Below, one piece after another: positions 23,239-35,600 of a stretch of 64,000 nt of DNA. The first letter of the stretch is position 1; each line of letters begins with the position of its first letter. The position numbers and the translations under genes are program-made. The notes under the pieces were generated by a model. It saw only the letters and a list, made by a program, of their open reading frames with translations. It made no database searches and was not told the origin of the DNA. This DNA comes from Amanita rubescens (lineage: Eukaryota > Basidiomycota > Agaricomycetes > Agaricales > Amanitaceae): the NCBI GenBank assembly GCA_015039365.1, contig WION01000086.1, positions 1-64,000 on the forward strand, in the 5' to 3' direction.

Positions 23239-23690
23239 ATTGAATTACTCCGTGGTGGCAAGCCGAAGACACTTGTCAAGATGCGTCTCAAGGCCCAACA
23301 AATTGATCAGGCTTATTGGTTGACCAAGAATGAACTTGCCAATGACACTGACCATTCTGCCACTACCCCCGACAATCACTCCACTCACAGTTCCGGATCT
23401 CATTCCTCAGTCTCACATTCATCACCCAACTCCCCAATCCCAAACCCCGAAACTCCAGACTTTGCACCGTCCAGTCCAAACCCCGAAATTTCGGACTCCA
23501 CACCCTCCAGTCCCAACTCCGAAATTCCGGACTTTGCAATGTCCAGCCCAAACCCCGAAATTCCGGACTCCACACCCTCCAGTCCAAACTCCGAAACTTC
23601 AGACCCCACACCCCCCAGCCCAAATTCCAAAACTTCGGACTCCGAATCAGAGTATATGACCCCATTGGAGTCATCTGACTCAGACGAATA
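23239..23690 (+). pseudogene. Ty3/gypsy Gag, 3' part with 12-residue repeats
   Basis: The Gag frame resumes with IELLRGGKPKTLVKMRLKAQ and runs to a stop at 23690. The C-terminal half is five tandem copies of a 12-residue Pro/Ser unit of the type SSPNPEIPDSTP (36 bp in DNA), then an acidic tail. No CCHC knuckle is visible. The tail repeat may reflect replication slippage in a once-functional Gag. Confidence 0.85.
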
Positions 23691-23739
23691 ACTGGTGTCC
23701 TCTGGATTGCACTAACTAGGAGTTGCGTCGACTCCAGTC

Positions 23740-24229
23740 ACTAGTGCTAGTGGTTACCTCAATGTGGCCATTTTCGACGACCCGGACTTGCTTGTTATCT
23801 CGGCTTTTTATCTCGGACTCCATTACAACCCCATTCCCATCTCTTCACCTCTCACCCCTATACAACCAATATCACCTATCTGCCTCCACCTTGTGGATGG
23901 ATCTGACGCCAACTTGCTGGTTGTCTCACCCCAGGTGAATTGTTCTTCTTTCCGTTGGACCTGAACTGCCACTCGTTCTCGGACACCGATGACCCCACCA
24001 ACACAATCCGTTGATTGACCGGATGGAGCATCACCATATTCCGGACCTCTGTCATATTACGGTGCCAACACCCCTAGGATATCCCCCCTTGTCAAAGCCT
24101 AATCTCTGGCTCCGACTACCTACTATCCCCTTGACCTCAGCGCTGCCTGACGCCTCTGACGTTAATCTGACTACCGTAACTGAATATTTGAGGCTATGTT
24201 GTCCGAATGATATATCAACGCTCGGTTAA
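23740..24229 (+). pseudogene. Gypsy protease region, degenerate
   Basis: After the Gag stop, a frame from about 23740 contains LHYNPIPISSPLTPIQPI followed by LHLVDGS, which resembles the retropepsin segment downstream of the catalytic D-S/T-G in gypsy Pol (pattern 'P..PL.LvDGs'). A PLDLNCHS segment and, after a frame change, NPLID follow (compare 'LGY.WL...NP.IDW'). The catalytic D-S/T-G itself is not visible. It is truncated before reverse transcriptase. Confidence 0.6.
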
Positions 24230-24850
24230 CGAGCGTCGAAGCGTTATATATAAAGGCCGATCAGTTACAGAGCACCGTGATATATCATACTATATTTAGA
24301 TCACCCATCGCGCCTCGCGCCCACCTACAGCATTGGGCAATCGTCTATATATAAATCCCGCCGTTTCAATTCCTCAACGTTTAGAAATCTTAATTAATAG
24401 AGAAGCCCGAGCTTCTACCACCACTGCCAATGTTCAGTTGACAGGATCAATCATGGAGCCATCATTGACTTATAATATACGACACTGTCACGTCGCTGTC
24501 CGATCTGATCAAATGTAGCATGCAGGAATGTTCAGAAATAAAAGGAGAAACAATACATGTTTGTTTCAAAGCATCGGCTGCCTCCGAATAAGAAATGTAC
24601 TAGTACGCTGACATACTAGTACAACATACATGAAGTTCAATACCGTAACTTCTGGATTTCAAACTCTAGTACTTGACTAAGTGACTACTGCCTGGCGCCA
24701 GCGTCACAGGACCAAAAAAGTTGAAAACATGCTTCTAGCAATGCACTGGGAGGTTGCCGATGATATGTCATCTCCTAGTGTGTTTGACAAAGGCTGCGTG
24801 TCCCAGAGACGGTAGTTAGACTACTCAATGGTGACAGGCATTAATACATT
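24230..24850. other. Junction region between gypsy remnant and KDZ element 2
   Basis: Holds two TATATATAA-type TATA-like sites (near 24248 and 24345), an inverted repeat CGCTCGGTTAACGAGCG near 24210-24230, and two TGATATATCA-type sites (24205, 24277). No coding sequence recognised. It could be LTR sequence or the outermost part of KDZ element 2; the boundary is not resolved. Confidence 0.4.
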
Positions 24851-25100
24851 ACAAAACATGTGCCTTTGATATATCACTGCTCGATGTGGCGTGTATCCTC
24901 GTGTATCCTCGTGTATCCCGGTGACGATGGTAACAGGCATTGATACATCACAGATATTGACTCAGCCAGATAAGAACATGGGCCTTCGCATGATATATCG
25001 TGCCCTGTTATTTCAGTGCTCGATATATCACTCATTTTCACTCGGGCGTCATATGATGTATCATGAGCGCCTGCCAATTTGATATATCACAGCTTGAGAC
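24850..25100. repeat. Left cluster of TGATATATCA-type palindromes
   Basis: Sites at about 24867, 24938, 24998, 25019, 25050 and 25079, mostly TGATATATCA or TGATRTATCA with one change. TGATATATCA is its own reverse complement. A matching cluster lies at 50659-52170. Confidence 0.75.
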
Positions 25101-25158
25101 GATATTATTGACAAGCAACAAGAATTACAAGATTACATGCGAAGACGGGTACGACATA

Positions 25159-26142
25159 CTACTGTTTTTTTTGACGTTTCCTCGCTGGACCATCACTGTT
25201 ACCTTGTACAGCAGAAACCAGGGTATCCAAACACTCTTGCACATCCCAGACAGCGCGACTCCATGTTTCTACATCATGTTTAGACTGCCCCCACCACTTA
25301 AGGCCAATGATGACCGTTACAATACCGTTCGGTCCCCCTTTGCGCAAGCTGCGAATGTCTGCACCGGGCGGCGGTATCGCGGACATCGGAACGGGTAGGC
25401 TCTCGACAGACGCCCCCTTGCGCTCTTTGGGTTGTAATGCAGCCCACCACGTTACCCACTCCTTCGCAAACTGAGCAGGATCGGGTATTTCAGGTACGTG
25501 CTGATAATGCCGTGTTTGCAACCAGCGGCTGAGGATAGACGGTCGCAATTTACCTCCAGGTAGACGACTCTGGTGAGTAGTTAGCTTCTGTGGACCGCTA
25601 AGTAACAAGCACGAAAAACTCACAGATGATATCGTAGAGGCCAAGCTCGACTCAAACGTCATCCAGGCAGTCACACAATCGTTCCATTCCGAACCCAGTC
25701 CTTCGTCGGTAAGATAATCCCTTGCGTAGAATAACCAGCTACCAGCAGCCACGTTGTCTCCATTATTCAGGGCCCTGTCCGTAAGAGTGACGACTTCCTT
25801 TGAAGCGGCCGGCTTGCGATTACGTTGCGATCTCCCATTTGCATCTCCATTCTCATCATTTTCCTTCGTCTGCTCTACCTCGCGCTTCCTCTTACTTGAA
25901 TTTTTCGCAGAACTGTCAGTGGCAGAATCATTGACAACGGGTGCTGCAGAAGGTACAAGGTTAACGGTACCAGTTCCAGATTCTTCGGGCGTAACGTTTT
26001 GGGAAACATTAGAAACATCAGCAAAACCCTTATAGCACTTTGAGTCCTTTGAGCACTTTGGCAAAGGGCTGAGAGTGCTGAGAGTGCCCAAAGTGGGGCT
26101 ACTTTGGCAAAGGGCTGGATTCACTCCTGGAGGACAGAACAT
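25159..26142 (-). pseudogene. KDZ-associated KGG...WW protein, C-terminal half (element 2)
   Basis: Minus-strand frame with one intron (25570-25623, GT-AG). N-terminal portion is Ser/Asn-rich with NLS-like KRKREVEQ and RNRKP patches. It then has GSWLFYARDYL, WMTFESS, WVTWWAALQPKER and KGGPNGIVTVIIGLKWWGQ, and ends in KRQKKQ. The C-terminal half aligns with exons 6-7 of the intact gene in element 1 (KGG.aGI.TVI.aLsWW). I regard it as the severed C-terminus of the gene whose N-terminus is at 40251-42071; the TIR-bounded insert begins at 26016 within this frame. The function of this fungal family is unknown to me; it recurs with KDZ transposases here. Confidence 0.75.
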
Positions 26143-26317
26143 TTACTCCAGGAGTGAGTCTGCGCCTTTTGAAAGTGAATACTCAACTCTGAGAGTGCAG
26201 GGTCTAGTTTCAGAAAGCCTTTTTGCTACTTAGGTATCACACTTTATACACGGGCATCAAATCTATTATTATCATGTATTACAGGATGCACGTGTAAACA
26301 ACAGTCATAGAAGACTC

Positions 26318-26460
26318 GTGGCTACACTTTTTATGATAAAACTGTGGCAAAGTGCGCCGCCGATCGTAACAGGCTGCCACTAGCTCATGAGAAGGCGATT
26401 TCATAGGTTTTGCCTAGGCGATTTCATAGGCGATTTCATATGTTTTCATAGGTGATCTCA
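26318..26460. repeat. Left terminal inverted repeat of KDZ element 1
   Basis: Inverted match to 37065-37206, strongest in TGCCACTAGCTCATGAGAAG. Confidence 0.9.
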
Positions 26461-27628
26461 TTGATTTGCCTAGGCGATTTCATACCCGATTTCATTGGTT
26501 TGCCTAGGCGATTTCATACCCAATTTCATTGGTTTGCCTAGGCGATTTCATACCCGATCTCATTGGTTTGCCTAGGCGATTTCATACCCGATCTCATTGG
26601 TTTGCCTAGGCGATTTCATACCCGATCTCATTGGTTTGCCTAGGCGATTTCATACCCGATCTCATTGGTTTGCCTAGGCGATTTCATACCCGATCTCATT
26701 GGTTTGCCTAGGCGATTTCATACCCGATCTCATTGGTTTGCCTAGGCGATTTCATACCCGATCTCATTGTTTTGCCTAGGCGATTTCATACCCGATCTCA
26801 TTGTTTTGCCTAGGCGATTTCATACCCGATCTCATTGTTTTGCCTAGGCGATTTCATACCCGATCTCATTGTTTTGCCTAGGCGATTTCATACCCGATCT
26901 CATTGTTTTGCCTAGGCGATTTCATACCCGATTTCATTGTTTTGCCTAGGCGATTTCATTGGTTTGCCTAGGCAATTTCATACCCGATTTCATTGGTTTG
27001 CCTAGGCAATTTCATACCCGATTTCATTGGTTTGCCTAGGCAATTTCATACCCGATTTCATTGGTTTGCCTAGGCAATTTCATACCCGATTTCATTGGTT
27101 TGCCTGGGCAATTTCATACCCGGTTTCATTGGTTTGCCTGGGCGATTTCATACCCGATCTCATTGGTTTGCCTGGGCGATTTCATACCCGATCTCATTGT
27201 TTTGCCTAGGCGATTTCATACCCAATTTCATTGGTTTGCCTAGGCGATTTCATACCCGATTTCATTGGTTTGCCTAGGCGATTTCATACCCGATTTCATT
27301 GGTTTGCCTAGGCAATTTCATACCCGATCTCATTGTTTTGCCTAGGCGATTTCATACCCGATCTCATTGTTTTGCCTGGGCGATTTCATACCCGATCTCA
27401 TTGTTTTGCCTAGGCGATTTCATACCCGATTTCATTGTTATGCCTAGGCGATTTCATTGGTTTGCCTAGGCAATTTCATACCCGATTTCATTGTTTTGCC
27501 TAGGCAATTTCATACCCGATCTCATTGTTTTGCCTAGGTGATTTCATACCCGATTTCATTGTTTTGCCTAGGCAATTTCATACCCGATCTCATCGTTTTG
27601 CCTAGGCAATTTCATACCTGATCTCATC
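26460..27628. repeat. Left subterminal array of a 34-bp repeat, about 34-36 copies
   Basis: Unit of 34 bp containing TTTGCCTAGGCGATTTCATA and CCCGATCTCATTGG; the core GCCTAGGC is a perfect 8-bp palindrome. Variants form blocks (CAATTTC, CTGGGC, TTGTTTTG), suggesting local homogenisation. The unit is not a multiple of three, so ORFs across it are artefacts. Confidence 0.97.
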
Positions 27629-27895
27629 AGGCTGCAGCTAATCATATCAGCTCAGTTAAATGTTAAGCAATCAACAAGATTGAACATTTGCCTCAACAAA
27701 TCAAACCACTGGCAGGGAGGAACCCACCAATGGAGCAGACAGTAATGCCTGACTAAAGTACGTACAGTACTACTTACTATGTATTAGTTAACAGAGGATA
27801 ACATATATAGGTAGGAACCAATAACCACAAGCTCAACACAGAAGCAAGCACATTGAGTTTAGGATCAGCCAGTCACACGACGTCTAGCTTGGACA
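27629..27895. other. Spacer between array and first gene of KDZ element 1
   Basis: About 270 bp, AT-rich, no coding signal. It holds the probable 3' untranslated part of the minus-strand gene. Confidence 0.5.
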
Positions 27896-30398
27896 TTAAT
27901 ATGTGACCACAACAAAGAATAGATAATACCTTTTACTAGATATGACCATAGAAGCTTCATCAACAGCGTCATCGCTAGCCCGTTTCTTCCCTTTAGTAGT
28001 ACAGATAGTCATGCAGATGATCTGGTCAATAACCCAGTGAACGTCGTAGACAGCAGCCCACAGTGGCGATGTTGAGTCTGATTCGGCTGAACCAGCAATT
28101 ATCCACCATGAGAGCGCTACAATAACTGTGTAGATACCCGCTGAGCCACCCTTGCCGAGGACGCACCAGTCCTCATCAGGTGGGAGCTCATAGCTAAGAG
28201 GACCGTCGTTGCGAGTGCGCCAGGATGGCTGAAGGGTTTCCCACCACTTCGTAAACGCGGCTCCGTATGCCTGAGGATCAACCGCGGGAGGTGCGTCCTT
28301 TTTCTTGTTCCTAATCCACGCTTGCACTTCGTTGGGACGTGAGGCCGTTGGCAACTTCTAAAAATGCGGTGAGTGGGATGATAAAGGTGTAATACAATGG
28401 TTAACATACCCCGGAATTCGGATTAAGAGATTCAAACCTCAGGAACGTCGTAACAAGTTCCTGCCACAGACTTTCGCGCGACACGCCACGAAGATACGAG
28501 ACCATACCCGGGTTGGTCAACCACGAGGGTAGTTTGCTGATATCATCAACTGAGGCGAGACGAGGACCTTGGCTGGCCTCGAGAGGCGGCTGGCTTGCTC
28601 CGTCGGGACGCGCGTTCGTGTCAGAAGGCTCGTTTATATTGTCGCCGTGGCCCGAGATGCTATTTGCCTCGCGAGAAATCGATGAATCAGGCAGCAAAGG
28701 AGTAGCGGGAGCTGGATCTGGCGAGAGAGCCCCGGCAGCCTCTTCCAACGTGTTGGGGTGAGCGGCGTTGGACAGTGACGACAGTGTGCCAGATCGTAAT
28801 TGGCTGCTGAGTTTGCTGATGTCATCATGGCCATTCACGGCCCGGGAGACCGAGGCATTATCCTGTGGCGCATCGATAACATTTTTACTAACGATGACAG
28901 CCGTGGAATTCGAAGATGAAGAAACGGCGCTGATGCTGTCAATGGCATGAGAAACATTGCGATGGGATCCGACAAAGCGAAACTTACACTTCCTTCTTCT
29001 TCAATTTCACAGCAGCGAGCGATTCTTCGACACTGAATTTTGCATTCAACTGGCGGAGTACCTCCTTGTTTCTCTTTATGTTCCTCTCCTTCACCAACTC
29101 ATATTTGCTTCTTCCAGTCAGCTTCGCGGCTGGCTTGATGGCCTTGTTTTCCTTGCCCCGCCCTGCCACGTCAGTGGTACGGTCATCATCTTCCATCTCC
29201 GACCCACCATAGTTTTGCGAGTCGGCCTCGGAATCATTGGGTGAGTCTGGATCCCCATCCTCTTCGCCGGCGCTGCTATCGTCGTCTATCGGCTCATCTT
29301 CGTCTAATCGGCGGGCGTCGCGAATATCTTGGGCTGACAAATCATGTAAGTGAATGAGTAGTGAAACGGATATTAATTGAAACTCACGAAAAGATTTCTG
29401 TAGAAAAGTATCGAAAGGGTCAAGGATGTGTTTATCGTACGCCCTATCACCCAGAAAGGCTTCGTAATCTTTTCCGGCCGGCGTTTTTCCACAGTTAAGT
29501 CTAGTATTTGATTATCAGTATCACGGTCATTCTTAAAATCAACGGGGCAACGGAATCTTACATGTATGACATTATCTTCCCGCCGTCTTTTGGACTCGGT
29601 CCTCCGACAAGGAACGTGATATACCAACCGGTTTGACGGCAGATATTCTCTCCAATGGTAAGGAGCGTCCGAGGTAGCTTATCAATGGCCCTGTATCAAA
29701 GATGGAGTCGTGGATTGTAAGGACATGGCGAAGCGGGTTGGGTGTCGTGGACGTTTACCTTTGGTATTCTTCATTTTGATTTTCTACCTCCTTGTTCTGA
29801 GCAGCATCTAGTTTCAATTGCTTGCGACGCTCTCTGACCTGTATTTTGACTTCCTCTGATTCCTCAGCGTACTTTTGCTGTAGGAATGCATTTCTGAAGG
29901 TAAATGGCTTCTTCGGAACTTCGATACCGGGATTTTGACTTTCCCAATCCGCGACGTATGCTTTCCATTCTTTTTCTATAATGTCTTTCCATTTACTCCC
30001 ATACATCTGTCCATAGATCTGCCATTCCTGTGGTGCCTTGGATTTTGTCTTTATTTTCAAAACGCCATGGCTATTTCCTACAGAGCTCTCCCCTCGAGTA
30101 TGGTTATGAAACCAGGCACGAAGCCGCTGCGCCCAAAGTAAGTCATGACTGTCAGGAGTGGCAATGAATGACGAACCTTATTGGTATTATTCTCGATCTT
30201 TTTGACTGCTTCCTGACGGTTCTTTGCATTCGCAATTTCTTGGGAAGTTGGTTCGCGGTCTGGATTATCCTCCCTCCATTCGGCGAACAAGTTGCTAAAG
30301 AAAGTAGCCGTGTCCTTCCTCTCCTGGCTTTCACGAAAGCTGGTTACTTTTTTGTCAAGGAACACTCTCTGTGCACGCGTTGTCCATGAGCGAGTCAT
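27896..30398 (-). CDS. KDZ-associated protein with WFHN motif and KGG...WW C-terminus, seven exons, intact
   Basis: Exons 30177-30398, 29759-30126, 29562-29690, 29388-29500, 28988-29334, 28410-28935 and 27896-28357. All introns are GT-AG (46-70 nt) and frames stay open, giving one protein of about 720 residues from ATG at 30398. In order: WTTRAQRVFLDKKV; FFSNLFAEWREDNPD; RLRAWFHNHTRG; a charged helical stretch; TGWYITFLVGGPSPKDGGKI; GKTPAGKDYEAFLGDRAYDK; an acidic linker with KYELVKERN; LWQELVTTFLRFES; and a C-terminus with WWETLQP and KGGSAGIYTVIVALSWW. It resembles a family I recall as common and uncharacterised in Agaricomycetes. It is divergent from the RNase H1-N-like gene, with starts about 195 bp apart, so they may share a promoter. 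Role in transposition is inferred only from recurrence in element 2. Confidence 0.85.
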
Positions 30399-30592
30399 CG
30401 GAGAGGATGTAGGAAGCCCGACAAAGTTTGGTAGGGTTGCTGTTTGCTTGGGAAAATGACACACGAACGCAAATGGTTTGATTTTTATTTGATGTAAAGC
30501 AACTCCGCCAAAGTGGGACGTTAGCCTGTTTTTTCCCAACCGCCCCGTCATACAACTGTATCCCACCTGACAGAGCACTCTTCTCCACGAAC
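30399..30592. promoter_or_regulatory. Divergent intergenic region, possible shared promoter
   Basis: About 194 bp between two opposed start codons within KDZ element 1. It contains CCGCCAAAGTGGGA and AT-rich stretches; no canonical TATA box was clear. Confidence 0.4.
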
Positions 30593-31240
30593 ATGTCGTC
30601 GCAAGAAGTATCTGGTGCTTATCCGTTTGAAGCCTCATTTCCGACCTATTACTCACTTGAACGCCCAGAGTCCCCTTTGCTCGGTTATACAAGCCACCCT
30701 CCCCAAGACAACTCCGAGAGTAAGATTTACCCCCATTTCCATGTGCCCAAACTTACTCCAGACTCTATTCCTAGATATAAACGCAGATTATCCCTCGCCG
30801 ACCCCGCCACCTTCTCCCTCGCCAAGTCCGCCACCAATACCTCTGCACATAGCGCTTCAAGGCATCCTGGGGACACCGGCCCCAGATACCTTAATAAGTC
30901 AGATCATTGCCGCGCCGCATGCGCCTATTGCCATTTTCCCGCAAGGAAAAAAATACTATGTTGTTACTGTCGGAAGGTGCTGCGGCGTGTTTTCGAGCTG
31001 GTTGGTATCCAACTATGTTGAATTGAACATCACTCTCACCCAATCATACCTTTCTCCGTTTATAGGTCATATGTTAATTCTTTAGTAAATGGCATCCCGG
31101 GAAACACTTTCGTCGGTTACTACACCTATGACGAAGCTATGGACGAGTACAGCAATGCCAAAGCGGCTGGCATAGTTGAGGTCGTGAGAGATGATGAGGA
31201 CGATCTCACTTTTGGTCCTATTGAGGATGCTATTATGTAG
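30593..31240 (+). CDS. RNase H1-N / viroplasmin-type domain protein, three exons (KDZ element 1)
   Basis: Exons 30593-30719, 30775-31000 and 31066-31240, GT-AG introns of 55 and 65 nt; about 175 residues from ATG at 30593 to TAG. After a Pro-rich linker (SPTPPPSPSPSPPP) comes KKYYVVTVGRCCGVFSSW, then FVGYYTYDEAMDEY and AKAAGIVEVV. This is the pattern of the RNase H1 N-terminal hybrid-binding (caulimovirus viroplasmin) domain: 'kYYvV..Gr..Gif.sW...V.gfpga.fkgf.t.eEA...y'. That domain binds RNA/DNA hybrids or double-stranded RNA in known proteins. No RNase H catalytic domain follows. A homologue sits at the same place in element 2, so it belongs to the transposon. Confidence 0.85.
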
Positions 31241-32624
31241 TACATGTCATTCTTCGTAATTTGTTGGTTAGAGTTCATGGTATTTAGTTTCGGATTGATA
31301 TTTCTTTTCAATATTTTACGTTTGGATTCGTCTAAAGAGGGCGGAACTGCCAACGGAAGTGACCGAGGATCCAAATGTATTGCAGTGGGCGTCGAAGCGA
31401 TGAGCCGGGACTCAACCAGGAAGTGAACGCGCCGGTGAATCTGAAATCAAGCAAGGTGACATTGGTGGTGCAGTGTAAGTTACATTGGACAGTGGGCGGG
31501 TAATTGGATCAATCTGAATCAAGCAAAGCCTTGACATTGGTGGTGCAGTGTTGCGTGAACATACGCAGAGTCGCTGTATTTGAATCTACTAGTAGTAGTA
31601 GCAGGTGAAGGTGATGAGAGCGGGAAAGCCGGGACTCAACTGGCAGAAAGTGAACGCCAATGGAAGCGAAGGATTGAAATACTATGATAAATTAACAGAG
31701 ATTGTTCATGTCGAGCCATCCAGAACAGCGGCCAACTTTAGTATGGCAGTTGCTACTACTTTCAATTATTACAAGTTGAGCTACGGGTTTTATCGAACTT
31801 GAACTTGCTTAATCTCTGGGCGGCCACCACACGATCCGATACCGTATGATACGATTCGAGGGCTAGGTAAAAAGTGTGTGTACACTCGATACTATGTTCG
31901 TCTAGCAGCGCTGTTGAATGCCTCTGAATCTCTATTCAATCACGTCGAGTGTTCTATCTGTCTTACGCTGAATTCCCATCATTATCGAACTTAATCTCTG
32001 GGCGGCCACGCCCGATCATACGATCCGCGGTCTAGGTAAAAGATCGGCGCGTAGTAACTGGCCATAGTACTTGCTCAGACTATGTTCGTCTAGCAGCGCT
32101 GAATGCCTCTGATCAATCCGACGTCGAGTGTTCTATCTTACGCTGAATTCCCATCACTCTCCATTTCTACCAATAGCGCCACTGGCATCGAAGCCCCAAC
32201 CACCGCATTTGACCCATCTCCGGGTCTGAGTCGGCACGGCAGACTCGGAGGTTCGCACAACAACTTCAATGACCTTATCTCCTAAACAAAATCTTGAGAC
32301 GAGTCCGCGCTGAACATGACTCTGACAGCCTCTGCTCACGATGAACAATTAGTTTCGTTTGCAAGAGACTCAAACACTTCACCTTCAGGCTGTCGGAAAA
32401 TACTGGCCGGAGCCGCTTATCTAGCCGACGCCACGTGGACGGCGGCCAATCGACTCGGCCAATGATATCACTATGTCTCGCCCAGATTTCTCATTCACGG
32501 AGTCTCATCGTCATCGTTCTTTTTCATTCCTGCCTACGATTCTCATCTTTCCGCAATGTCGCACCACTTTCCTTTCTCGTCTCCTAATCACACAATATCG
32601 TAGTGTCGACTTTTGCTCCCTCAT
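31241..32624. other. Noncoding spacer of KDZ element 1 with short duplications
   Basis: No gene recognised. Contains a direct repeat CATTGGTGGTGCAGTG (about 31461, 31535) and a diverged tandem duplication of about 185 bp (31800-31983 and 31984-32165) marked by TTAATCTCTGGGCGGCCAC and ATGTTCGTCTAGCAGCGCTG. It probably includes the transposase promoter. In element 2 the corresponding interval carries an extra minus-strand gene. Confidence 0.6.
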
Positions 32625-35600
32625 ATGTCGAAACGCAAGGTTAAAGAAGGCTCGGTAGAACAGCCAATCCCCAAGCGGACTCGAAACCGTGCAGGTAGAT
32701 TTCGTGAAGCACGGAATTCCGACATATCGAGCACATCGGCATCGGCAACCACGTCGCAGATTACTACCCTCGTGGTCACGCCTGACAGACGTCTTAGAGG
32801 AAAGCGAGAACATAGGAATCATTCTATTACCCCACCTTCACTTGAGTCTGTAGAAGCCGGTCACTCTGCTCCTGAATACTTGGACGTCACTTCTGTTCCC
32901 ATTGACACCGCCCAGTCGGATAAAAAGTCACGGCGAGGCAATAATACTCAGGTTGGTAATTCTTTCCTATTTGCGGTTCGTCACTCAATACTAATGATTT
33001 TAGACTAAGCTCGAACAATGGCTTTCATTGCGCGATGCCTCCCTCGATGAGATTTTGCGACACGATGGACTTGGAGATTTTTTGGGAAACACCACCTGTA
33101 TCACATGCAAAGAGGATGCTGGTACCTTTAAGTGTAGAGATTGCTGTGGAGGTGGACGGCTCCGATGTCGAGCCTGCATCGTTCGGATGCATCAAGATAT
33201 ACCTCTACATCGAATTGAGGTAGGTATTTTACAAATGCCAATCATTATACTCACAAATTGCACCAGAAATGGACCGGTCGCTTTTTCGACAAAGACTCTC
33301 TTCAAAACCTCGGATTGCGCGTCCAACTCGGCCATGGTGGAAATCCCTGCCCTTCTCCTTCGCCAGGGCCTTCCACATTCACAGTATTTGATACGTCCGG
33401 ATATCATATAGTCGCGATTGACTATTGTGCTTGTCCACGTAAAGATCCTATCGACAAACGGACCCAACTTCTAAGGCACGGATGGTTTCCTGCAACATTT
33501 TCGCAACCAAACACGGTGTTCACTTTCGACTGCTTCGATACATTTCACGAGCAGACGTTGCAAGGGAAAGGAAATGCGTTTGATTTCTATCATTTGCTTT
33601 TACGGAAGACCGATAGCGCAAACCTCCTCGACACGGTAGTAAGTTATTTGACTGATCCAAGTGCTCCTCGCTCATTCACGCCCACTCAGTATCGCTATAA
33701 GCAATTTCACCGTGTCTTTCGCGTGTGGAGAAATCTTATGGCTTTGAAACGGGCCGGTCGCGGTCACGATCCGGCCGGTATCGCTAACACGCCCGCTGGG
33801 AGCGTGTCCGTCGAGTGTCCAGCGTGTCCTCACCCTGGCCAAAATCTTCCGAAGGGCTGGGAATTAGCGGGTTCACTTCTGTACGTATTTTGACACCCTT
33901 CTCTTACATGTTACTCATTCGCTTTCAGATATCTCTACATCCTCTATATATCTGTCGATGCCAACTTCAAGCTAAAGGGAAAGGAACGAGGCCTGAAGGA
34001 CGTTGACTTGCTCCCAGGATGGGGAATATATGTCGATGAATCAGCGTATCAGAAATTCCTTTCTGATTATATTGATCAACCTGAAGTCTGTGTTTACGTC
34101 GCTTATTTATTCTGATTATGTACTGATACTCATCATTAGATCAACACGTGTGAATCGGAACACGACGCCATCGCGAGAGCCCAGATACGGTGCACGCCGG
34201 GCTACGCCATTTCAGGGAATGGCCTGGCACTCTGTTCGAGGCACGCCGTTATCCGTAGGAATGGTGCTGGGGATTTACAAAAAGGAGAGAGGTTCGCCAT
34301 TTATTTTTCATAGCGTGATGCATTTGCCTAACATGAACTTTCTTCTAGATATTGCAATATGGACTTCATCATACTTTCGGCATTAGTTGGCATAACGCTG
34401 CCTCATGTGATTATTACATACGATATTGGCTGTCAGTGGTCTAAGAATCTCACGTCGCGCATGGCCAAATTCCCGGAACACATGAGGCTGAGCCCTGACA
34501 CTAAGATTGATGTCGCTATTCCAAGTTGGCATATAAATGCCCACGGGGAGAAATGCAGGAGGGACTTTTATTTGGGGTACACACCGGGGGCAGGACGAAC
34601 GTGTGGTGAAGAGGTCGAGGTTAGTTGGTCCCATACGAACCCTTTGGCCCCGAGCGTGCGGGAAATGGGGCCGGCGGCGAGGCACGAAACTTTGGATGAT
34701 CATTGGAATGCCTGGAATTTCCGGAAGATCGTGGGCTTTCGTAAGTACCCCTTGCCCATAGTGATTAGTTGTTTGACTCGATCGGCATAGGAATGTTGTT
34801 CGCTAAGCGCTTCAGGGACGCTGCTGCTATGAGCGCAAAACATGAAGTGGCATTCAAAGAGTTCTCTGCAACCTTTTCAACTGAGACCGTGTCCAAGTGG
34901 CTCCGGATGGTGGAGAAATGGGAGAAAGATCCAGCCAAGTCTCCAAATCCATACCAGGAGCCGGCGAAAGGTACGAGACTCGCATTTTTTGAAATGGTAC
35001 AGATTGATCACGCTTTTTGAAGTGACTACCATCCAGGATGTTCGCCTCGAGATTGCGCGTGAGGAAGGGCGTCGAATTGCCGCAGGAGAAGTGCCACGTC
35101 ATGTCAAAGTCACGACGATTGGATTCTTCAACATGGGATTCGACATCGAGGATCAACAGTGAGCATTTCGCAGACCTCGCTATTGTAACATGTCTGACCG
35201 GTGATGCTGCAGATTCAAGCTCAAATATGAGTTGTCGGCAACCAAGAAGACGAGTAAAGAGTTGACGGATCTTCAAGAGAAGAGGACTGCCCTTGTTCGA
35301 CGTTTCCAGGCGTGGAGGCCAGTTCAGCTTTCCTACATGCCCCCCGTTTCTTCGCTGCTTCCGGATGACGATACTGCTCCCGAGTACTACGCAAATCCTG
35401 AGTCAATCGCACCCCTGTTCCCATCGTCTCTCCCACGTGAAATCCTCGCTCATCCTGACATGAGAGAACTAGCAATGCACGAATGCCGTTTAAGAGAGTC
35501 TCAGGCTAACGACGCACTTGTGGAAATTCGCCGCCTGCGTCGTATTATCCAAGGCTTTTGGCATTTTAAACATGTTAATGTTTCCGGTACTGGAAACAGG

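Noticed and set aside
26460..27628. CRISPR-like appearance of regularly spaced 34-bp repeats
   Set aside because: Units are directly adjacent with no unique spacers, lie in inverted arrays at transposon ends, and the genome is eukaryotic.
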